Assembly (NCBI GenBank): GCA_015679245.1
Contig: CP064953.1
Location: forward strand, 992,001 to 1,056,000
Reading direction: 5' to 3'
From: Actinomycetaceae bacterium zg-1166
GTDB taxonomy: Bacteria; Actinomycetota; Actinomycetes; Actinomycetales; Actinomycetaceae
Length of the DNA stretch: 64,000 nt
Shown one piece after another: positions 59,395-64,000 of the stretch (position 1 is its first letter; each line of letters opens with the position of its first letter). The notes below the pieces were generated by a model. The model had not been told where the DNA came from. It worked only from the letters and a program-made list of their open reading frames with translations, and did not search any database. The position numbers were made by a program, and so were the translations under genes.

Positions 59395-62289
59395 CTAATC
59401 CTTACGATAAAAGTCGCACTCATACCCATCAGCTGCGAGCGGCAACCCCGCCGCCCAGTCAGGCACGGTGGCCATAAGACCACAGATCTCCTCAACGCTG
59501 GCGGTGGTGGTTTCGACAACGATCTCGTCGTGGACGTGCATCACGATCCGATGCCCAGCCTCGGCCACCTGGTGCATGCCGTAGACCAGCAGGTCGCGGG
59601 CAATGGCTTGGACAATGTTCTCAGTGAGCTTGCCACCATAGGTCTCCAGAGTGCCCCATTTCCGTCCGGTAGCCACGCCGTCGTAGACGATCGAGGTGCC
59701 GCCGAAACGGTTCTCCCCCAACCTCGGTTTCACATACGCGAGCCTGCGCCCAGATGGCAGCTCGATGAAGAAGACCCCAGATTCGACCGAGAACGTCAGC
59801 GAGCCAACGCTGGTGGCATGGCGGGTAGCGATCGTGTCGATGGCTGCTTGGTTGATTTGTGCCCAGAGGTTGACGATGTTGGGATTGGCTGCCCGCCACG
59901 CATCCACCAACGGCTGCAACTCATGCTCTGCTAGCCCCATCCGCAGAGCACCCATAGCCTTCAGCGCACCGATGCCGCCTTGATAACCGCAGTTGTGAAC
60001 GAGGTGTCCCGATACGGTGTAACGGTGATGTTCTCCGGCATGCCGTAGGTCATAAACTCGAGCCTGGCCTCGATCAATGGCCACGCCTTGTATCGGTGTT
60101 TGACTGCTGTGCGGGCATCGTTGATGATCTGGTCTCGGGTTTTTCCAGTCGAGAGTTTGCGCGTGACGACGCTTTGCGCGTAGGGCCAGTAGCGTTGCTC
60201 CAAACGAGAAAACACTGTGTTTCGGCGGTTGCCAATGTTCGCCTTGCGGTCGACGAATCGTAGATTGCCCGGCTCGTAATGACCGTTGGTATCGATACGA
60301 TCCAGCTCCAGTTCCTCGCTCGCATCGGGCAGATTGTCCAAAATCCATAGTCCTGCTTCCTGGATGGAGGAGAACCTGAATTCGATTCCACGCCCGCCGT
60401 AGGATTCCCATTGTTGATCGTTGGGGTTGGTGCAGCGTTGCTTGGCGGCGGTCAGTCTGCGATCCAGCCAACGCGGAATGTGTGGAAGATCCTTCTCGGA
60501 ACAGTTCTGGCACCCTTTGGATCGCCCGCTTGTCAGTGCGCCGAGATTGATCCATTCGATCTTGCCACAGCCAGTGCAGCGTGTTTCGACGTAGCAGTAA
60601 TTCCAGTTTTTCGACCATCGTTTTTCGGGGTTGATGATCTGCACCCACCCGTATTGGGTGCCGACCATCTCCGGTTTGTAGGAGATGTGCGCCGCTGGCG
60701 GCAGCTTGCCCGAATAGTATTGGCTCCGGTTGCCATTGAACCCACACGAGGTGATCTGGCGTGGCGATAAGTCCTTGATATTCAATGACATTGCGTATTC
60801 CTTGATAGATCAGTCCTTCATGAGCGACAAAACTGTTTCCGTCCCACACTTTGTGACTGCAGGTGACCTGTTCGATAGGCACTTCTCCGTGATCGGTGAG
60901 CACCAGCTGGCCTTGAGCAATACACGCCAAGACTGCGATCTTGCCTTTCTGCCGCAGGTCGGCGTTGATACCGTGTTTTTCGACAGGGACGCCAAACATC
61001 CTGCTCGCGGTCTCGCAATACAAGTCCTTGCCTTCCTCGAACGCGCGCAGCGTCGTGGTTTCACCTGCGAGCCAGGCGATCACGCGAGCCTCAATCGCAG
61101 AAAAGTCAGCGACAACGAACCGGTTCCCCGGCGCGGGGATGAAGGCGGTGCGGATCAGCTGAGAGAGAGTGTCTGGAACGGAGTCGTAAAGCAGCTCGAT
61201 GGATTCGAAGTTTCCTGCTTTAACGAGTGCGCGGGCCTCATCGAGGTCTGGGAGGTAGTTGCGGGGCAGGTTTTGGACTTGCACCAAACGGCCAGCGAAC
61301 CTGCCCGTCCTCCCAGCACCATAAAACTGCAGCAGACCTCTCCCCCGGCCATCAGCTCCGGCGACGTGTTGCATCGCCTCATACTTCTTGACCGAGGATT
61401 TGGAAAGTTCGCCGCGCAACTCCAAAGCCTCACGCACATCTCCCGTCGCTGTTTCGAGGGCGGTGGCGACTTCGGCTTTGGCCAAGGAGGTCATGTGACA
61501 ACCGTGATCGATAAGCCATTGTTTGAGTTGGATCGGCGAGTTCGGATTCTCCAACCCGGTCAGTTGCTGGGCGCGCTCGAGTGTGGCAGCGCGGTGCTGC
61601 CGGTCGCAGGCCACAGCATTATCCACAAGCACCCCGTCGAGCAGGATCCCGGTATCGTTGATGGTCTGATCTAAGGCGTAGGTGTCCCACTCACTCTCGG
61701 GCATGGGGAAAGCGGCGAGACGCTCGTGAATCGCCAACTCCACTTCCACGTCCCGCCGGTTGTATGCCTTAAACGCCTCCCAACCAGCAGGATCAGACTC
61801 GGGCGGGTTCCGTGTGGCTCCGCCATTGAGCACAGTGGCCTTGACTGGGGTGCAGAACTGGGTGATGAGCTTCCGACCCGCCGCATCCTTCCGCACAGGA
61901 AGTTTCAGGACGGCGGCCACCTGCTCCAGGCTCATCGGCAACCCCAGATAGGCCGACCACACCATCGTGCACCGCCACTGCCCAGGATCTAAAAACCGCC
62001 GTCCATCCATGAGGTGAGGGTGATGGCAGGTCAGCCAGGTCGATAGGCAGAGGCGTTCAAAAGCTGCGTTGAACGCCCACTTCCTTACGTCCGGATCCAC
62101 CAACGCTCGCAGAATCTCGTCTGGTAGTTCTTCACCGCAGGCCAGATCAACCACCTCCACCGGGCCGCCGTCGATGGAATAGCCGAACAGCAAAACATCA
62201 AAGCCGGGATCTTCAACATACGGGTAGACCCCGGATTTCGTGAGATTGACGGGCGAGAATGTTTCGAGATCGGTAAATAGCTCACGCAT
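59395..62289 (-). CDS. Phage DNA polymerase (family A) containing an intein
   Basis: 964 residues from ATG 62289 (AAGGAG eight bases upstream); 653 after removal of a 311-residue intein. The 3'-5' exonuclease domain starts LFTDLETFSPVNLTKSGVYP (DxE) and includes WAFNAAFERLCLSTW and AYNRRDVEVELAIHER. Polymerase motifs: A, FVVADFSAIEARVIAWLAGE (near 395); B, LRQKGKIAVLA joined to CGYQGGIGALKAMG across the intein; C, RIVMHVHDEIVVETTTASVE. It belongs to the phage group next to DUF2815/DUF2800. The intein sits inside motif B, so the polymerase should be inactive until splicing. Confidence 0.93.
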   Translation of the reverse strand: MRELFTDLETFSPVNLTKSGVYPYVEDPGFDVLLFGYSIDGGPVEVVDLACGEELPDEILRALVDPDVRKWAFNAAFERLCLSTWLTCHHPHLMDGRRFLDPGQWRCTMVWSAYLGLPMSLEQVAAVLKLPVRKDAAGRKLITQFCTPVKATVLNGGATRNPPESDPAGWEAFKAYNRRDVEVELAIHERLAAFPMPESEWDTYALDQTINDTGILLDGVLVDNAVACDRQHRAATLERAQQLTGLENPNSPIQLKQWLIDHGCHMTSLAKAEVATALETATGDVREALELRGELSKSSVKKYEAMQHVAGADGRGRGLLQFYGAGRTGRFAGRLVQVQNLPRNYLPDLDEARALVKAGNFESIELLYDSVPDTLSQLIRTAFIPAPGNRFVVADFSAIEARVIAWLAGETTTLRAFEEGKDLYCETASRMFGVPVEKHGINADLRQKGKIAVLACIAQGQLVLTDHGEVPIEQVTCSHKVWDGNSFVAHEGLIYQGIRNVIEYQGLIATPDHLVWVQWQPEPILFGQAAASGAHLLQTGDGRHPIRVGADHQPRKTMVEKLELLLRRNTLHWLWQDRMDQSRRTDKRAIQRVPELFREGSSTHSALAGSQTDRRQATLHQPQRSTMGILRRAWNRIQVLLHPGSRTMDFGQSARCERGTGAGSYRYQRSLRAGQSTIRRPQGEHWQPPKHSVFSFGATLLALRAKRRHAQTLDWKNPRPDHQRCPHSSQTPIQGVAIDRGQARVYDLRHAGEHHRYTVSGHLVHNCGYQGGIGALKAMGALRMGLAEHELQPLVDAWRAANPNIVNLWAQINQAAIDTIATRHATSVGSLTFSVESGVFFIELPSGRRLAYVKPRLGENRFGGTSIVYDGVATGRKWGTLETYGGKLTENIVQAIARDLLVYGMHQVAEAGHRIVMHVHDEIVVETTTASVEEICGLMATVPDWAAGLPLAADGYECDFYRKD
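59961..60791 (-). CDS. HNH homing endonuclease nested in the intein, in a different frame
   Basis: Up to 276 residues from ATG 60791 (AAGGA seven bases upstream); another start is ATG 60668. Zinc-ribbon cysteines at 72/75 and 94/97 (RCTGCGKIEW, GCQNCSEK) precede the HNH-type region WLDRRLTAAKQRCTNPNDQQ, SYGGRGIEFRFSSIQEAGLW, LELDRIDTNGHYEPGNLRFV and DRKANIGNRRN. Codon use (mostly G or C at the third position) and motifs show it is the real coding frame from about 60665 to 60070. The intein frame across this stretch is a shadow rich in Arg and Gln yet has no stop. It would cut intein-free polymerase genes. Confidence 0.8.
   Translation of the reverse strand: MSLNIKDLSPRQITSCGFNGNRSQYYSGKLPPAAHISYKPEMVGTQYGWVQIINPEKRWSKNWNYCYVETRCTGCGKIEWINLGALTSGRSKGCQNCSEKDLPHIPRWLDRRLTAAKQRCTNPNDQQWESYGGRGIEFRFSSIQEAGLWILDNLPDASEELELDRIDTNGHYEPGNLRFVDRKANIGNRRNTVFSRLEQRYWPYAQSVVTRKLSTGKTRDQIINDARTAVKHRYKAWPLIEARLEFMTYGMPENITVTPYRDTSFTTAVIKAASVR
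59992..60924 (-). other. Intein in polymerase motif B
   Basis: Block A starts CIAQGQLVLTDHGEVPIEQV with Cys1; block B is GLIATPDHLVWV (Thr, His); blocks F and G are VYDLRHAGEHHRYTVSGHLV then HN with Cys as the first extein residue (N/CGYQGG). Intein residues are 456-766 of the precursor. All splicing residues expected for a class 1 intein are present. No LAGLIDADG block is seen; the endonuclease is the HNH frame nested within. Confidence 0.92.
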
Positions 62290-62317
62290 GAGGGCATCTC
62301 CTTGGCATAGACATGTG

Positions 62318-62361
62318 TGGCTGGGAGAACACCCCAGCGTTGATCGGTGTTCTCCCAGCCA
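62318..62361. repeat. Perfect 16-bp inverted repeat between two phage genes
   Basis: TGGCTGGGAGAACACC and GGTGTTCTCCCAGCCA around a 12-base loop, between the small membrane gene and the polymerase. On the minus strand no T run follows, so it may be an operator or mRNA stabiliser rather than a terminator. Confidence 0.65.
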
Positions 62362-62372
62362 AGGTTGATGGT

Positions 62373-62582
62373 TTATGGGTTGGTGGGCGTGCGGTACTGC
62401 TCGCACTCAGCCTCGGTATCGGCGATGAGCTTTTCTAGCCGCTTGCGATCGCGGCGGATCTTCCACCGCTCGGCAATCACAGAGGCGACCTCCATAAGAG
62501 CCCAGCCAACGACAGCACCCACGAACATAGCCACGACGGTGGTGGCGTTTGCGGACAGTGCTGCTGCATAACACTCGTTCAT
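62373..62582 (-). CDS. Small membrane protein with coiled-coil tail
   Basis: 69 residues, MNECYAAALSANATTVVAMF, one membrane helix (VVAMFVGAVVGWALMEVASV) and a charged helix (RWKIRRDRKRLEKLIADTEA). GGAG seven bases before ATG. It lies between DUF2815 and the DNA polymerase. Function unknown; the topology resembles small phage membrane proteins that anchor replication or exclude other phages. Confidence 0.65.
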   Translation of the reverse strand: MNECYAAALSANATTVVAMFVGAVVGWALMEVASVIAERWKIRRDRKRLEKLIADTEAECEQYRTPTNP

Positions 62583-62599
62583 GATGGTTCTCCATTCTT

Positions 62600-63151
62600 C
62601 TAGTTGAGAAAGTCGTCGGATGCTGCGAAGCCACCAAAGTCGGATTCTGCGCTGACCCGGTTGCCACCGAGCGGCTCGCCGTCGCGGAGCTTTTGGATAT
62701 TGCCCAGCCCGCAGGCAATCCCCTTGTTCCCATTCGTGTTGAACGCATAGAAGGAGACGGAGACGCGGGCGTAGCAGCCCGAGTAGACCTCGCTCGCGTC
62801 GAGGATCGGCTGCAAATCGGCGTCAACGACTTGAGGTGGCGTGGTGGAGTTGGCGTTGACGAACATCGCGTTTTCATATGCTTCGTCGTCACGCTCGGTA
62901 TCCCCGTCGCGCAGCGGGAGCTTGAGCGCGGCCTTGTTGGGGCGCTTGCCACCGAACTTGCCGATCCCCGCCTCGATCGCAGCGTCGATAGCCCGCTCGA
63001 TCCTGCCCAGAGTGTCGGTGTCACTCTTGGGGATGATGAGGCTGACCGAGTACTTGGGCTTACCGCCCTGAATACTCTTGGCTTCGAAAATGTTGGCATA
63101 CGACAGGCGGACCTCATTGGTGACCACACGGGTCGGATTCGTAGTAGACAT
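62600..63151 (-). CDS. DUF2815 phage protein (ssDNA-binding-like)
   Basis: 183 residues: RVVTNEVRLSYANIFEAKSI, QGGKPKYSVSLIIPKSDTDT, LRDGDTERDDEAYENAMFVN, VYSGCYARVSVSFYAFNTNG and GIACGLGNIQKLRDGEPLGG. This is the DUF2815 pattern, an OB-fold family found beside phage polymerases and thought to coat single-stranded DNA. The acidic C-terminal end (SDFGGFAASDDFLN) is like that of SSB, where it recruits partners. Confidence 0.9.
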   Translation of the reverse strand: MSTTNPTRVVTNEVRLSYANIFEAKSIQGGKPKYSVSLIIPKSDTDTLGRIERAIDAAIEAGIGKFGGKRPNKAALKLPLRDGDTERDDEAYENAMFVNANSTTPPQVVDADLQPILDASEVYSGCYARVSVSFYAFNTNGNKGIACGLGNIQKLRDGEPLGGNRVSAESDFGGFAASDDFLN

Positions 63152-63176
63152 GCTTGTCTTACCTTCTTTCTATTGT

Positions 63177-64000
63177 TTACTTGGTTGAAATTGGAGTGAA
63201 TTCGTTGGCTGCCGACTGGATCTCCAGTGCTGGCCTCTTATCGGACTCAGGAACCAGAGCAGGCTTGCCTGCGGGTTTGACCACCAGGTCCCCCAACAGT
63301 TCGGTGAAGCGCTTCTTACCCAGTTGTTTTTCCAGCGCGGTGATGGTTTTGATCTTGCGATCCCAAATGTCGCTCACCCCGCCAGCCTCAGCCGCCTTGG
63401 CGACAGCGGACTCGTCGGAGTATTTGCGGATGGAGCGGCCGGCGACGAGCTTGAAGCCCGACCACCGCTTGCCCTGATTCACAGCCAACGACAGCGCGTA
63501 GGCCTCCACGTCAGCCGCCCAGGCTTTCAGCTGCGGTAACTGGGCAAGCACGGTCGCGATTTCGTCGTCGGTCAGTTCAGCTGGTGGGGCAAACTCGTGT
63601 CTAGCAATGGCAAGGTTCGCCTCAGCGCGCGTTCGGCAGGTGGGTGCGAGTTTGCAAAACCGGCACCACTCACCAGACGCAAACTCACCATCACCGCTAG
63701 CAGCGAGTATGGCGGTTGGTTTCACGACCTCGGCCGCCCACGCCTCCAACTCAGTGACCGATACGTGCCAAGTGGAGATGTTCGCCCGCCTGGGCTGGTA
63801 GATCGTCACCGCCGCCTCGTCTATGTCATAGAGCAACCCGAATGCGTTCAGAGCGCCCAGGGCGTAGAGCATGAGTTGCGGGTTGTTCTCGGCGTCGACC
63901 ATGACGCCTTGGCCGTATTTGAGATCGATGATGTGCAGGACCGGTTCGGTGATGATGACGCAGTCGCCGGTGCCGAAGCCGCTCGGCACGACATGGCTGA
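63177..64000 (-). CDS. DUF2800 phage protein (PD-(D/E)xK nuclease-like), N-terminus outside window
   Basis: At least 274 codons in frame to the window edge; families of this type are about 370 long, so the start lies to the right. HIIDLKYGQGVMVDAENNPQ with LMLYALGALNAFGLLYDIDE contains the D-x-K of a RecB-like nuclease core, and FASGEWCRFCKLAPTCRTRA holds four cysteines typical of the iron-sulfur cluster of such nucleases. The C-terminal part is helical. Works with DUF2815 and the polymerase in replication or recombination. Confidence 0.9.
   Translation of the reverse strand, partial: SHVVPSGFGTGDCVIITEPVLHIIDLKYGQGVMVDAENNPQLMLYALGALNAFGLLYDIDEAAVTIYQPRRANISTWHVSVTELEAWAAEVVKPTAILAASGDGEFASGEWCRFCKLAPTCRTRAEANLAIARHEFAPPAELTDDEIATVLAQLPQLKAWAADVEAYALSLAVNQGKRWSGFKLVAGRSIRKYSDESAVAKAAEAGGVSDIWDRKIKTITALEKQLGKKRFTELLGDLVVKPAGKPALVPESDKRPALEIQSAANEFTPISTK

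Noticed and set aside
1-64000. CRISPR arrays, rRNA or tRNA genes
   Set aside because: No regularly spaced direct repeats with unique spacers and no tRNA or rRNA signature were recognised on either strand.

Overview
The window looks like part of the chromosome of a moderately high-GC actinobacterium, probably of the Actinomycetaceae. The evidence is the uvrA-uvrC-rapZ gene order, a PIG-V-like polyprenyl-sugar mannosyltransferase, frequent GTG starts, IS481 and IS110 type elements, and a lysin with actinobacterial-type cell-wall repeats. Genus cannot be settled from the sequence alone.

Layout. (1) 1-7412 is ordinary chromosome: rapZ (cut by the window edge), uvrC and uvrA form a tightly overlapping minus-strand operon, followed on the plus strand by a YciI-like protein and a multi-pass mannosyltransferase. 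(2) 7413-19593 is a graveyard of mobile DNA: ends of two transposases, two small genes of possible conjugative-element origin, an IS481 copy, and fragments of at least two prophages related to the complete one further right (DUF4406 gene, ParB-type DNA methylase, SAM synthetase, terminase small subunit, HNH nuclease, Abi_2 gene). One intact chromosomal-type island sits inside it: a CstR-like persulfide sensor divergent from a CoA-disulfide reductase/rhodanese fusion and a 52-residue Cys-rich protein. (3) 19594-64000 is a long siphovirus-like prophage that runs off the right edge. Nearly all its genes are on the minus strand. From left to right: AbiH defence gene, two overlapping large serine recombinases, an HTH/zinc-ribbon regulator, lysin and holins, a TetR-MMPL cargo pair, tail genes (tail tip, Dit, tape measure, G/GT chaperones, major tail protein), head genes (connectors, capsid, protease, portal), terminase, four small genes each preceded by a shared intergenic element, methylase-MetK-TerS-HNH, a sigma-like regulator, SNF2 helicase, VRR nuclease, primase-helicase, DUF4406, antirepressor, Abi_2 defence gene, intein-bearing DNA polymerase, DUF2815 and DUF2800.

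How it works together. The MetK-methylase pair plausibly supplies SAM and modifies phage DNA. TerS/TerL/HNH package it, the polymerase-primase-helicase-VRR set replicates it, and the paired serine recombinases integrate it. Cargo genes lie on the plus strand against the phage transcription, usually with their stop codons touching or overlapping the stop of the convergent phage gene. These are AbiH-like and AbiF-like defence genes, a TetR/MMPL transporter pair, an HXXEE membrane protein, a TfoX-like protein, a 40-residue membrane peptide and an unknown 162-residue protein (AbiH itself is on the minus strand at the integration end).

Most notable observations: (a) a DNA polymerase intein whose HNH homing endonuclease is encoded in a different reading frame from the intein, with both frames open; (b) an Abi_2/HEPN toxin-like gene preceded by its own promoter and a UUCG-capped hairpin, with a decayed second copy at 12 kb carrying the same hairpin; (c) a portal-start/TerL-end chimeric remnant between two cargo genes, which records how cargo was stacked at one locus; (d) a four-copy intergenic element with fixed spacing; (e) long leader hairpins that bury the ribosome-binding site of two regulators downstream of a shared 31-bp box.
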